64,000 nucleotides of DNA from Rhizobiaceae bacterium CPCC 101076 (GCA_003347645.1 QDFX01000002.1:248001-312000), one strand, 5' to 3'. Counted from the stretch's first letter, positions 8,430 to 18,043 are shown. Made by a program: numbers and translations. The notes: a model not told the origin generated them from the letters alone.

Positions 8430-11400
8430 ATGGCGAATAATCCCGTCACGGCGCAAAATCATTCAGACGCGGCTCTGTCCGCGCTCGAGGAAGCTCTCCT
8501 CGAAAGTCCAGCCCCCCACGCCGACGACGACCTGTTCGCCCCGAAGAATCCGGAATCCGGCTCGCTCCAGGCCAAGCAGCGCCCCGCGAACGACGACGCC
8601 CGTTCCTTCTCGCACGTCCTGCATGGCCTGCAGCGCCGCTCGTCCTCTGGGCCGATGGTCACGGCGTTCCTCGTATCCGCCGTCTGGGCCGCTCTGAGCA
8701 TCGTCTATATCTTCGCGCAGATCAGCCAGTCGCCGCTCGATCTGTCCTCGACGGAGGGCTTCGCCCAGGCCGCGATGATGGTCATCCTGGTCGCCGCGCC
8801 GATCCTGTTCTTCTTCGTTCTGGGAGCGCTTGCCCAGCGCGCGCAGGACATGCGCGCCGTCGCCCGCTCGATGACGCAGGTCGCGATCCGCCTCGCCGAG
8901 CCTGACCGCACCGGTATCGCCTCTGTCGCATCGCTTGGCGATGCCGTCCGGCGCGAGATCAACGCCATGGACAGCGGGCTGGAGCGTATGCTCACCCGCG
9001 CGGCCGAGCTCGAAGCCACCGTGCGCGGCGAAGTCGTCACGCTCGAGCGCGCCTATCAGGACAATGAAGCGCGCATGCGCGTGCTGATCGACGATCTGCG
9101 TTCGCAGCGCGAGGCGCTCGTCACGAATGCCGGCGAACTCCGCGACTCGATCGAAGGCGCCCATAGCGGCCTGTCGCGCGAGATCGCGCTTGCCTCCGAC
9201 CAGCTCACCTCGTCGATCACCCAGGCCGGCGACCGCGTCACCCGCGCGCTCGGCGACAAGAGCATGCAGATCACGCAGATGGTCTCGAGCGCCGGCGAGA
9301 GCCTGATCACGGCCGTCACGACGCAGAGCCACGGCCTGATCGACCGCCTCAACGAGACCGGCTCGGAATTCAACCAGAGCCTCGCCGTGACGAGCGAGCG
9401 CCTGACCTCCGAGCTCGGCACCCGCGCTACGAGCATCCAGGAAACATTGCTCACCACGAGCACCGAGATCACGCGCACATTCGACGAGCGCTCGCGCGCC
9501 GTCGCCGACAATTTCATCGCGACCAGCAACAGCATCTCCGACTCGCTGGAACAGCGTTCGCAGACGATCACGTCGGCGCTCAGCAGCACCAGCGCCTCCC
9601 TGACCGACGCACTGACAACCCGCGCCCAGATCCTGACCGACGCCCTGTCCCAGACGACCTCGGATCTCACCGAGGCTCTCGGCAGCCGCGCCCAGATCAT
9701 CGTCGATACGCTGTCCTCGACGACGGTGAACCTCACCTCCACGCTCACCGAGCGCGGCGAGAGCGTGTCGCGTGCGCTGAATGAGTCGAGTGCGACCTTG
9801 ACCTCGACCTTGACCGAGCGCGCCCGCGACATTGCCGAGACCATGGTCACGACCGGCACCGCGCTGACCGTCACGCTGACCGAGCGCGCCCGCGAAATGA
9901 CGGACGCGATCTCCGATACCGGCGCTCGCATCGCCGAGACGATTTCGAGCCGCGGCGAGCTGGTCAACGAGACGCTGGAGCGTTCGGGCAAGGAGCTTGC
10001 CTCGACCTTCATCGACCGCGCCGAACAGCTTACGCAGACGCTGCACGAAACCAGCGCCGAAGTATCGAAGACGATCACCGATCGTGTCACCGACGTGAAC
10101 GAGACGCTGAAGACGACCGGCGACAGCCTGCTGCTAGACCTCTCGCTCCGCGGCTCCGAGGTCACAGCCAAGCTCGACGAGACCGGTGCCCGCCTCACCA
10201 CCATCCTGGACGAGCGCGGCATGGGCCTCGCCGAACGGATGGAATCGGCCAGCGACCGCATCCACGAGGCTATTGTCGGCCGCGGCGACGCGCTTGAGAT
10301 GGGCTTGCAAGCCGTCGGCGACCGCATGGTCGAGACCCTGGATTCCCGCATCCTGACGGCTCGCGACGCGCTCGAAGCCGGTGCCCGTTCCGCGGAAGAG
10401 ATCATCGCCGAGCGCAGCGAAGCGATCGAGCGCGTCATCTCGCTCGCCAGCGACCGCATGGCCACGGTCAGTGATCGCGTCCACGAGACGCTGATCAGCC
10501 GTAGCGAAGCACTCGAAATGACGTTGCAGGACGCGGCTGGTCGGATGATCGACACGCTCGATGCCCGCATCAGCATCGCCCGTGACGCGCTGGAAGCAGG
10601 TGCCCACGCCGCCGAGCAGGTCCTCGCCCACCGCGCCGACGCCGTCGAGCGTACGCTCAGTGTTGCGACGGACCGTATCTCGGAGACCATCGCCGACCGC
10701 GGCGGTATCCTCACCGATACCCTTTCCTCGACGGTCGACCGCATCCACGACCTCATCGTCACGCGTGGCGACGAGCTCGAAAACCGGCTGACCCTCGCCG
10801 CGGCGAATGCCGGCGAGCACATTCTCAGCTCCGCTGAAACCTTCGAGCAGCGCCTCAACGAACGTGTCCATGCGAGCGTCCTGCACGCCCGTGAGGAGCT
10901 GGAGGGTGCCGCGACCGGTCTCGGCGAGACGCTCGTCAGCCGCGTCAACGAACTCGCGCAGCAGGTCACCTTCGTCGGTGGCGAGCTGGCCCAGTCGATC
11001 GCTCGCCGCAGCACGAAGATCAACGAACAGCTGACCGAGACAACGGAGCAACTGTCTGACCTTCTGATGACCCGCGGCACCGCCGTTACCGACGTCCTTG
11101 CGGCATCGATCTCCGAGCTCGACGGCCTTATCTCGGTTCGCGCGCAGGAAATCGCCGAGAAGCTCTCGGGCGATGCGGCCTTCATCGACTCGACGCTCGC
11201 CAGCCGTGTGCAAGATCTCGAACAGGTCCTCAATGTCCGCGCTCCGGCCGTCGTCGACCTCCTCACGACGCGCGCCGAAGCGATCGACCAGGCGCTGCAG
11301 GGCGGCGCGGAATCCCTCGACGCCACACTCAGCCGTTACGTCGAAAGCTTCGAGACTGTCCTCAACAGCCGGAGCGAGGGCGTCGAGCAGGCGATCGCAA

Positions 11401-13991
11401 GCGGTGCCAACACGCTCGACACGACCCTCGGCCGCTATGTCGAAACCTTCGAGAACGTCCTGCATCGCCGCGGCGAGGCGGTCGACCAGATCTTCCTCTC
11501 CGGTGCGGAGAACGTCGACGCGGCTCTGACCAAGCACTCGGAAGTGTTCGAGACTTTATTCGCCCGCCGCACCGAAGAGCTCGACAATGCGGTCCGCACG
11601 CGTCTCGACGGCTTCGGCGACCAGGCCTCCGGCAAGGTCGTCGAGATCAGCGAAGAGCTGGAAGGCCGTCTGCAGCGTATCGGCGACGGCCTCGACGCCC
11701 GCACCGAGAGCTTCAACGAAATGCTCGCGGCCCGCACGCTCGAACTGTCCCGGACGCTCGCCGATGGTGGTCGTGAGCTGACTTCGAGCCTGGACGATCG
11801 CGCCCAGCGCTTCGCCGAGGACGTCTCGACTCGCGCCGAGGCGGTGGTCGAGGTGCTCACCGGACGCGCGGATGCCGTCAACTCCGTCCTCGGCCAGAAG
11901 GCCATGGAGGTCGCGGAGACGCTCGACAGCCGCATCGAACGTTTCGAGATGACCGTCGTCGGCCGTCTCGACGCCGTCTCTTCGACCCTGGAGAGCCGCA
12001 GCGACGCGCTCAGCGAACGCTTGTCGGACAAGGTCCAGAAGGTCTCCGATACGCTGCTGGGTACCGCGACCGAAATCGAGAAGACGCTGGAGAAGCTGTC
12101 CTCCGAAACCGTCACGACGCTCCGCGAGCAGACCGAGGGTCTCGCCGATACGCTCGGTGCGCGCTCGACTGAACTCGCCCGCGTGCTCGACGAAAACGGC
12201 TCGCGCTTCGTTCAGACGCTTTCCGAGCGTCGCAACGAGCTGTCCGACGAGGTCAAGAAGGTCGGCGCCTCGGTGGTCCAGACGGTCCAGCAGCAGACCG
12301 ACATGGCACAGCGTGCCCTCTCCACCTCGATCGACCGTATGCGCGACGAGGTTGCCCAGTCGCTCACCGGTGTCACCAGCGCCATCGCCGGCGAGACCGA
12401 GCGCGCCAGCGCCGAGATCAAATCGCTCAGTGCTCAGGTCAAGCAGGACGCCGAGCAGGCTCTCTCCGGCGTCGCCGACTCCATCTCCACCGAAGCTCTG
12501 CGCGCGGCCAAGGAACTCCGTGGTGCGGGCGACCAGCTTCGTGGTGCGATCTCGACCTCGGTCCAGAACATTCAAGGCGCCAGCAACACAATCGGCGAAC
12601 TCGTCGTCCGCGCCGAGCAGACGATCGACGAACTCGGCCGTGCGACGACCCAGAAGAGCGCGACGCTCTCCGATCAGGTCGACGCGCTCCGCACCGTCGG
12701 CCGCGGCGTGCTGAACGACCTCGCCAATCTCACCGACCGCTTCGACCAGCAGGGCCATGCCCTGGCCCACGCCGTCAATGCGCTCGGTTCGACCCAGCAC
12801 TCGCTGGAGGATACGCTCGACAATCGTCGTCGCGCGCTCGAGACACTCGCGGCAACGATCGACTCCCGCACCAGCGACCTCGACGACGTCCTGCGCGGCT
12901 TCGCCAAGCTGATCGACGAGAGCCTGGCCCAGGCGGAAGGCCGCGCCCGAGATGCGAGCGCCACCCTCGCCGACCAGCTTTCGGCGGCGACCACTGGTTT
13001 CAAGGACCAGTTCGAGCAGCTTCGCTCTGTCTCGACCGACGAGCGCGAACGCACCGCGCGTGCACTGCGCTCGACCTACGAAGCCACCATCGCGGAGATG
13101 ACCAGCCTGCTGAAGGGCGCGTCGGATGGCCTCGGTTCGGTCGCCTCGGACATGCAGCAGATGACCGCCTCGATCCAGTCGGAGCTCGAGACCACTCGCG
13201 AGGAGCTCCGTCGTGGCGTTCTCGCGATGCCGAAGGAGACCGAGGAGAACACCTCCGCCATCCGCCGTGTGGTTTCCGAGCAGATCAAGGCCCTCAACGC
13301 GCTCAGCGAGATCGCAGCCCGCCAGGGTGGCCTGCACGACGCCGTCGAGCCGCGCCAGGCCGATTACGCCTTCGCCGAAACGCCGCGTCCGCGCGGCGAG
13401 CGCCGCCAGCCGGCGGAAGCTCCGCCGCCGGCTCCGGCTCCCGCAGCCCGTCGCTCGAACGATGCCGCTCCGGCCGCGCGTTCCTCGCGCCGCGCCGCCG
13501 AGGAGCCGACGCCTCCGGCGAATGGCGCCGGCAATGAAGGCGGCTGGCTCTCGGGCCTCCTCGCCCGCGCCTCGCGCGATGAAGGCGGCGAACCCGCCCC
13601 GGCGCGTCCGGCCGAGACGCCTCCGCGCGGTCGCCAGTCGCGCTCGACGGAATCGCTCGAAGCGCTGGCCAACGAGATCGACACCCTCATCAACACCCGC
13701 GCGATGCTGGAGATGTGGGAGCGGTATCGCCGCGGCGAGGCGAATTCCTTCAACCCGACGCGCCTCTACACCGCCGACGGCGCCCAGACCTTCGAGGATG
13801 TGCGTCGGCGCTACGGCCAGAGCCGTGATTTCCGCCAGACCGTCGATCGCTACGTCGGCGAGTTCGAGCGGCTGCTCGAGGAGATCTCGCGGAGCGACCG
13901 GGATCCGGCGACCGCGCGTGGCTACATCTCGTCCGAAACAGGCAAGGTCTACACCCTGCTGGCCCATGCGTCGGGACGGTTCGACAGCTGA
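8430..13991 (+). CDS. Growth pole ring (GPR)-like giant coiled-coil protein
   Basis: 1,853 residues from ATG 8430 (GAGGCAG ribosome-binding site); an earlier in-frame ATG at 8262 would add 56 unlikely residues. Layout: acidic N-terminus (1-70), two transmembrane helices (about 77-97 and 112-136), then roughly 1,400 residues of amphipathic helix in 11- and 22-residue repeats, a Pro/Ala-rich linker (about 1650-1735) and a conserved C-terminal domain from about 1740 (SLEALANEIDTLINTRAML onward). This architecture matches the Agrobacterium GPR protein, an apolipoprotein-A1/A4/E-like membrane protein that forms a ring at the growing pole and is needed for polar growth and rod shape. Membrane anchoring and domain order are visible; the pole-ring role is inferred from the family. 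No Cys-based or enzymatic motif seen. Confidence 0.85.
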   Translation: MANNPVTAQNHSDAALSALEEALLESPAPHADDDLFAPKNPESGSLQAKQRPANDDARSFSHVLHGLQRRSSSGPMVTAFLVSAVWAALSIVYIFAQISQSPLDLSSTEGFAQAAMMVILVAAPILFFFVLGALAQRAQDMRAVARSMTQVAIRLAEPDRTGIASVASLGDAVRREINAMDSGLERMLTRAAELEATVRGEVVTLERAYQDNEARMRVLIDDLRSQREALVTNAGELRDSIEGAHSGLSREIALASDQLTSSITQAGDRVTRALGDKSMQITQMVSSAGESLITAVTTQSHGLIDRLNETGSEFNQSLAVTSERLTSELGTRATSIQETLLTTSTEITRTFDERSRAVADNFIATSNSISDSLEQRSQTITSALSSTSASLTDALTTRAQILTDALSQTTSDLTEALGSRAQIIVDTLSSTTVNLTSTLTERGESVSRALNESSATLTSTLTERARDIAETMVTTGTALTVTLTERAREMTDAISDTGARIAETISSRGELVNETLERSGKELASTFIDRAEQLTQTLHETSAEVSKTITDRVTDVNETLKTTGDSLLLDLSLRGSEVTAKLDETGARLTTILDERGMGLAERMESASDRIHEAIVGRGDALEMGLQAVGDRMVETLDSRILTARDALEAGARSAEEIIAERSEAIERVISLASDRMATVSDRVHETLISRSEALEMTLQDAAGRMIDTLDARISIARDALEAGAHAAEQVLAHRADAVERTLSVATDRISETIADRGGILTDTLSSTVDRIHDLIVTRGDELENRLTLAAANAGEHILSSAETFEQRLNERVHASVLHAREELEGAATGLGETLVSRVNELAQQVTFVGGELAQSIARRSTKINEQLTETTEQLSDLLMTRGTAVTDVLAASISELDGLISVRAQEIAEKLSGDAAFIDSTLASRVQDLEQVLNVRAPAVVDLLTTRAEAIDQALQGGAESLDATLSRYVESFETVLNSRSEGVEQAIASGANTLDTTLGRYVETFENVLHRRGEAVDQIFLSGAENVDAALTKHSEVFETLFARRTEELDNAVRTRLDGFGDQASGKVVEISEELEGRLQRIGDGLDARTESFNEMLAARTLELSRTLADGGRELTSSLDDRAQRFAEDVSTRAEAVVEVLTGRADAVNSVLGQKAMEVAETLDSRIERFEMTVVGRLDAVSSTLESRSDALSERLSDKVQKVSDTLLGTATEIEKTLEKLSSETVTTLREQTEGLADTLGARSTELARVLDENGSRFVQTLSERRNELSDEVKKVGASVVQTVQQQTDMAQRALSTSIDRMRDEVAQSLTGVTSAIAGETERASAEIKSLSAQVKQDAEQALSGVADSISTEALRAAKELRGAGDQLRGAISTSVQNIQGASNTIGELVVRAEQTIDELGRATTQKSATLSDQVDALRTVGRGVLNDLANLTDRFDQQGHALAHAVNALGSTQHSLEDTLDNRRRALETLAATIDSRTSDLDDVLRGFAKLIDESLAQAEGRARDASATLADQLSAATTGFKDQFEQLRSVSTDERERTARALRSTYEATIAEMTSLLKGASDGLGSVASDMQQMTASIQSELETTREELRRGVLAMPKETEENTSAIRRVVSEQIKALNALSEIAARQGGLHDAVEPRQADYAFAETPRPRGERRQPAEAPPPAPAPAARRSNDAAPAARSSRRAAEEPTPPANGAGNEGGWLSGLLARASRDEGGEPAPARPAETPPRGRQSRSTESLEALANEIDTLINTRAMLEMWERYRRGEANSFNPTRLYTADGAQTFEDVRRRYGQSRDFRQTVDRYVGEFERLLEEISRSDRDPATARGYISSETGKVYTLLAHASGRFDS
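9252..11595 (+). repeat. Internal 66-base (22-residue) repeats in the GPR-like gene
   Basis: The protein can be cut into successive 22-residue units such as TERAREMTDAISDTGARIAE.., SSRGELVNETLERSGKELAS.. and IDRAEQLTQTLHETSAEVSK.., each starting near x-x-Arg and ending in a hydrophobic pair. Eleven-residue half units and one seven-residue insertion interrupt the register. Two 33-residue units at 11331-11429 and 11430-11528 are near-identical at their start (SRYVESFETVL and GRYVETFENVL). This is the helical periodicity seen in apolipoproteins. Confidence 0.8.
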
Positions 13992-14011
13992 GGAAACGCA
14001 AAGAAAAGAGG

Positions 14012-14041
14012 AAAAGGGGCGCTCTCGGGCGCCCCTTTTTT
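14012..14041. terminator. Bidirectional rho-independent terminator
   Basis: Stem GGGGCGC/GCGCCCC (14016-14022 and 14029-14035), extended by AAAA/TTTT, followed by six T residues on the plus strand and preceded by A residues that give a U-tract on the minus strand. It separates the GPR gene from the convergent Mla-type operon. Confidence 0.88.
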
Positions 14042-14106
14042 GTTGCGGCTCCGGACAAAGAGATAGGCGCCTGAGCGCCCTTTCCCGTTAGCCTATCAAG
14101 GTCGTC

Positions 14107-14766
14107 TCAGACGATGCCGCTAGCCCAACCGACCAGTTCACTCAGCACCTGGGACAGCGCCCGGTCGAGCGAGGACGAGGCGGACGAGCCGTTGATCGCA
14201 CCGCCCGCCGGGGCCTGGGCCGAGAACACCCGACCGGACAGGACACGGCCGTCGCGGGTGCTGACGATCTTCGCCGCGATCTCGACACGCGCCTGCGCAC
14301 CGCCGCCGGCATTGATCTCGAAGGTACGGATGTCGGTCAGCAATTGATAATCGCCGGACAGCCTGTCGTCGGAACGGCCGACCGAGCCGATGCGGCCCGC
14401 ATTCTCGAAGCTCTGGACGATGCGGGTCTGCAGCAGTTTCGGCAGCCGGTCGGACCATTGCGAGCCCGGCACATAGCTGACCTGATCGCCGCTGCGAACG
14501 ACCATGCTCTGGGAATCGATCGTCTGGATCGCGGTCGGCTCGGCGACGACGAGGACGCCCTTGCCGGACGCCGCCCTGCCCTGGAATCCCTGCGCGGCGG
14601 CAAGATCGAATGTCGCGTTGGGACGCTCCGCAAGACAACCACCCAGGGCGAGGGCGATCGATGCGACGGCGAGCACACGTCGCGCGGAACCAAGCTCACT
14701 TTGTGTCGGCAGCACTCTGACGTTCTCCAGCCCTGGCCCGATAGCCTTCCCCGATCCGGCCGGCAT
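14107..14766 (-). CDS. ABC-type transport auxiliary lipoprotein
   Basis: 219 residues. The start ATG overlaps the MCE gene stop (TGATG), which fixes it and gives an unusually long 43-residue pre-sequence ending in the lipobox LALGGC, with Cys44 as the lipid-modified residue. The mature part has the ABC_trans_aux/PqiC-like pattern (for example SDRLPKLLQTRIVQSFENAG), so it is expected to be an outer-membrane or periplasm-facing lipoprotein that works with an MCE lipid transporter. It is last in a four-gene operon with permease, ATPase and MCE protein. Confidence 0.85.
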   Translation of the reverse strand: MPAGSGKAIGPGLENVRVLPTQSELGSARRVLAVASIALALGGCLAERPNATFDLAAAQGFQGRAASGKGVLVVAEPTAIQTIDSQSMVVRSGDQVSYVPGSQWSDRLPKLLQTRIVQSFENAGRIGSVGRSDDRLSGDYQLLTDIRTFEINAGGGAQARVEIAAKIVSTRDGRVLSGRVFSAQAPAGGAINGSSASSSLDRALSQVLSELVGWASGIV

Positions 14767-16079
14767 CAGCGGCGCGGAGAGTAGTCCGAAACACCGCCGC
14801 CACCAAACAGGAACCGTTGGGGATTTCGTTCAAGTTCGCGCACCACACGGTCCACCCCGGCGAGAGTTTCCCGACCATTCGCGATAAGTCCACTCAGATC
14901 GCGCAGTCCGGTGCCAGTAAACTTCGTAATGTCACCGGAAAGCGACGCTGTGCGCTTGTCGAGATTGTCGGAAAGGATCCGGATCGACTTCGCAGCTTCG
15001 CGCACTTCATCGAACACGCCCGCGTTCTGACCTTCGCCAAGGAGCGAATCGGCGCGCTGGAGGATGCCGTCGACGCGGACGGAGGCCTTGTTCAGGCGAT
15101 CGGACAGTTCGCGGGCATCGGAGACGATCTCGTCGACCGACGGCCCGTTGCGGGCCAGGGTCTCGGAAAACAAGGTCGCGTTATCGACGACCTTCCTGAT
15201 CTTTTCCGGATCGACCGCGGCGACCACCGACTGGATGCCGGTGAGAGTCGTATTGAGCTTGTCGCTGGCGGCGATCAGGTTCGTCGTCACGTCGCCGGCC
15301 TGGTCAAGCACCACGCCCAGCTTCGGACCCACCGCGCCGAGTTCGATCGCGAACTTCTCCGCACTGCCGACGATATTGGCGACCTTCTGCGGGTCGACCG
15401 CTTTCACGATCTGACGCGCATCGAGCGTCAGTTCCTGCAACGGCCCGGCGACGGCCGAAACCGCCTTCGCCATCTCGCCGGTCGCGGCCAGGAAGTCGTC
15501 GATGCCGTCCGAGTTCTTGGCCAGCGCGTCGGTGAATTTCTGGACGTTGGCAATCGACTGGTTGATCGGGCCCGTATTGGTCTCGACCACCTTCTGCACC
15601 TGATTGAGGATGCCGTCGGCGCGTTCCATGATCTTGCGGGCGCCTTCCATCACGCTGGCATAGCCGCCCGGCTCCGCAACGATCGTAGGGAGGTCGCCCG
15701 CAATCGACGCCGCCAGCACCGGGGCATCGTTCTTGCCGCCCTCCAGCATCACGGAGGACACGCCGGTAAGGCCCTGCGACTCCAGCCGCGCCTTGGTGTC
15801 CGTCCGCACCGGAACGCCCGGGTCGACCGCGATCCTCGTGTAGATCTTGCCCGGCTCGCTCGACGAGAACTGGATTTCCGTCACCTCGCCCACCGTCAGG
15901 CCGTTGAACAGCACGGCTGAGCCCCGCGTCAGGCCGGATACCGAGCCCTCGAACACCACGCGATAGGATGTCCGGTCGCTCGAAGAATTGCCGCCGAACC
16001 ACCAGACGAACCCGAACGCACCGACGAGCACCGCGAGCGTGAAGAAGCCGATCAGGACGTGATTTGCGCGCGTTTCCAT
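14766..16079 (-). CDS. MCE-domain lipid transport protein (MlaD-like)
   Basis: 437 residues: an N-terminal transmembrane helix (about 8-28), an MCE domain (about 37-115, including FEGSVSGLTRGSAVLFNGLT), and a long C-terminal helical region rich in Asp, Val and Leu. In Mla/Mce systems the MCE protein forms a hexameric periplasmic ring that carries phospholipid between the inner-membrane ABC transporter and the outer membrane. The long helical tail is more like alphaproteobacterial and actinobacterial MCE proteins than short E. coli MlaD. It is three bases downstream of the ATPase gene and overlaps the lipoprotein gene. Confidence 0.9.
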   Translation of the reverse strand: METRANHVLIGFFTLAVLVGAFGFVWWFGGNSSSDRTSYRVVFEGSVSGLTRGSAVLFNGLTVGEVTEIQFSSSEPGKIYTRIAVDPGVPVRTDTKARLESQGLTGVSSVMLEGGKNDAPVLAASIAGDLPTIVAEPGGYASVMEGARKIMERADGILNQVQKVVETNTGPINQSIANVQKFTDALAKNSDGIDDFLAATGEMAKAVSAVAGPLQELTLDARQIVKAVDPQKVANIVGSAEKFAIELGAVGPKLGVVLDQAGDVTTNLIAASDKLNTTLTGIQSVVAAVDPEKIRKVVDNATLFSETLARNGPSVDEIVSDARELSDRLNKASVRVDGILQRADSLLGEGQNAGVFDEVREAAKSIRILSDNLDKRTASLSGDITKFTGTGLRDLSGLIANGRETLAGVDRVVRELERNPQRFLFGGGGVSDYSPRR

Positions 16080-16082
16080 CGA

Positions 16083-16895
16083 TCAGCTCAATCCCTGCGC
16101 GGCCCGCGCACGCGGTCCTTGGAAATAGTCCTTCAGCCACGGATGAGTGGCCTTCCGCATTTCGGAGAACGGTCCTTCCGCGAGCACCTTCTTCTCACCC
16201 AGCGCCGCGATCCGGTCGCAGGCGCGCGAAAGGCTGTCGAGGTCATGGGTTACCATGAAAACGGTGAGCCCCAAAGTTCGCCTCAGCGTCAGGATCAGGT
16301 CGTCGAAGTCCTGCGCGCCGATCGGATCGAGACCGGAGGTCGGCTCGTCCAGGAAGATCAGTTCGGGGTCGAGGGCCAGGGCTCGCGCCAGGGCCGCACG
16401 CTTGATCATGCCGCCGGAAAGCTCCGACGGGTAGAGATCGGCGGCCCGCGGCTTCAGGCCGACAAGTTCGAGCTTCAGCATCGCGATCTCTTCGAGGAGA
16501 CGCGGCGAGAAATTGGTGTGCTCGCGGAGCGGCACCTGGATGTTCTGCTTCACGGTCAGCGACGAGAACAGCGCGCCCTGCTGGAACAGCACGCCCCAGC
16601 GCCGTTCCACCGCCAGACCTTCCTTCAGCGAAGCCCTGTCGAGATCGACGCCGAACACCTCGACCGTGCCGCGCCTCTTCGGGACGAGTCCGATGATCGT
16701 GCGGGTCAGCACCGATTTGCCGGTGCCCGATGCACCTACAACGCCGAGGATTTCGCCCCGCCAGACATCGAGATTGAGCCCGTCGACGATCAGCCGCTCT
16801 CCGAAACCCGCCGCGAGATCGCGGACGCGGATGATCGCTTCCCGGCCGGGCACGGGTTCCGAGTGTGGGAGGTAGTATTCTTCGGTCAGTGCCAT
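16083..16895 (-). CDS. Mla-type ABC transporter ATP-binding protein (MlaF-like)
   Basis: 270 residues from ATG 16895, two bases after the permease stop. Walker A GASGTGKS is at 54-61, the Q-loop FQQG near 104, the signature LSGGM at 159-163, Walker B ELIFLDEP at 178-185 and the H-loop His217. LSGGM with a following Ile-Lys-Arg is characteristic of MlaF/Ttg2A-like ATPases. It would power phospholipid movement by the STAS-MlaE permease. A much longer frame extends upstream through the permease gene but is only the shadow of that gene. Confidence 0.92.
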   Translation of the reverse strand: MALTEEYYLPHSEPVPGREAIIRVRDLAAGFGERLIVDGLNLDVWRGEILGVVGASGTGKSVLTRTIIGLVPKRRGTVEVFGVDLDRASLKEGLAVERRWGVLFQQGALFSSLTVKQNIQVPLREHTNFSPRLLEEIAMLKLELVGLKPRAADLYPSELSGGMIKRAALARALALDPELIFLDEPTSGLDPIGAQDFDDLILTLRRTLGLTVFMVTHDLDSLSRACDRIAALGEKKVLAEGPFSEMRKATHPWLKDYFQGPRARAAQGLS

Positions 16896-16897
16896 CG

Positions 16898-18043
16898 TCA
16901 CAGACCGATTGCAGCGAAGAAGATGGCGAAAATGCCGTCGAGCACGATCACCATGAAGATCGACTTCACGACGGAGGCTGTCGTGCGGATGCCGAGCGAC
17001 TCCGCCGAACCCTCGACTTTCATGCCCTCGATGGTCGCAATCAGGCCGATCACAAGCCCCATGAACGGCGCCTTGATCATGCCGACCAGGAAGGAATCCA
17101 TGGTCAAAGTCTCGTGCAGACGGGCGAGGAAGACATCGAGGCTGATCCCGCCATAGACCAACGCGACCACGCAGCCGCCGGCCAATGCCGCGATCTCCGC
17201 GAGAAAAGCGAGCAATGTCAAGGAGATGATCAGCGCCAGCATACGCGGCAGGATCAGCACCTCGATATCGTCGAGCGCCATGACGCGGATCGCGTCGATC
17301 TCCTCGCGCATCTTCATTGAGCCGATCTCGGCGGTGAAGGCGGAGCCGGAGCGACCAGCCAGCATGATCGCCGTCAGGAGCACGCCAAGTTCGCGCAGAG
17401 CGAGGATGCCGATGAGGTCGACGACGAAGATCGTCGCGCCGAAATATCGAAGCTGGAAAATGCTCTGCTGCGAGACGATCGCGCCGACCAGGAACGAGAT
17501 CAGGCAGATGATCGGCACCGCGCGCAGTCCAACCAGTTCGAGATGATGGACGAAGCTCGTGAACCGGAACTTCGAGGGATGCACGATCACCCGGCCGAGC
17601 GTCACCACGATCGCGCCGAGGAACGACATCCACGCCTTGAGGTCATTGCCGGCATTGATGACGCCGCGGCCGATATCGGCGACAAGCATCAGCGCGGCGC
17701 TGCCCTTCTTCGCCGGTGGCACACTTTCGCGCGGCGTGTCGGTAGCCACCGCATCGATCAGGATGCGTTGCTCCGGCCGTCCGCCCTCGATAACGCTCAC
17801 CCCGCCGCTGGCGACGATCATCCGACGCAGACGGTCGAGCAGCAACGCGCCAACCGTATCGACCCGCGATACCTGTTCGAGATCGAGCGCGACCTGCCGG
17901 CCAGCGAGTTGCTTCGCCGTTTCCTCGACCAGTTCCTCCAGGTCGTCGGCGTGGGTCGCCGTCCATTCGCCGGAAAGACGCAATCTGTGCGCCTGCCCCA
18001 GCGAGGACGACACAAGACCCGGCCCGATTGCCGCTGTGCTCAA
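16898..18043 (-). CDS. MlaE-type ABC permease with fused N-terminal STAS domain
   Basis: 381 residues: a STAS domain at about 15-105 (DLEQVSRVDTVGALLLDRL resembles the anti-sigma-antagonist core) fused to a five- to six-helix MlaE/YrbE permease (about 130-381, with the conserved REIDAIRVMALDD-like cytoplasmic loop). In E. coli the STAS protein MlaB is a separate subunit; here it is joined to the permease, a known arrangement in alphaproteobacteria. First gene of the operon; shares an 84-base divergent region with dgcA. Confidence 0.9.
   Translation of the reverse strand: MSTAAIGPGLVSSSLGQAHRLRLSGEWTATHADDLEELVEETAKQLAGRQVALDLEQVSRVDTVGALLLDRLRRMIVASGGVSVIEGGRPEQRILIDAVATDTPRESVPPAKKGSAALMLVADIGRGVINAGNDLKAWMSFLGAIVVTLGRVIVHPSKFRFTSFVHHLELVGLRAVPIICLISFLVGAIVSQQSIFQLRYFGATIFVVDLIGILALRELGVLLTAIMLAGRSGSAFTAEIGSMKMREEIDAIRVMALDDIEVLILPRMLALIISLTLLAFLAEIAALAGGCVVALVYGGISLDVFLARLHETLTMDSFLVGMIKAPFMGLVIGLIATIEGMKVEGSAESLGIRTTASVVKSIFMVIVLDGIFAIFFAAIGL

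Noticed and set aside
9252-11595. Regular 66-base repeats as a possible CRISPR array or tandem DNA repeat
   Set aside because: Repeats are continuous without unique spacers, vary in sequence and conserve codon pattern, so they reflect the protein repeat.
9056-13967. Very long open frames on the minus strand inside the GPR-like gene (756 and 803 residues)
   Set aside because: They are antisense shadows created by the repetitive high-GC codons of the real gene; their products are low-complexity Arg/Ser-rich or Gly/Arg-rich and have no ribosome-binding sites.
16896-17633. N-terminal extension of the MlaF-like ATPase giving a 516-residue protein
   Set aside because: The extension is out-of-frame permease sequence; ATG 16895 gives a normal-length ATPase two bases after the permease stop.
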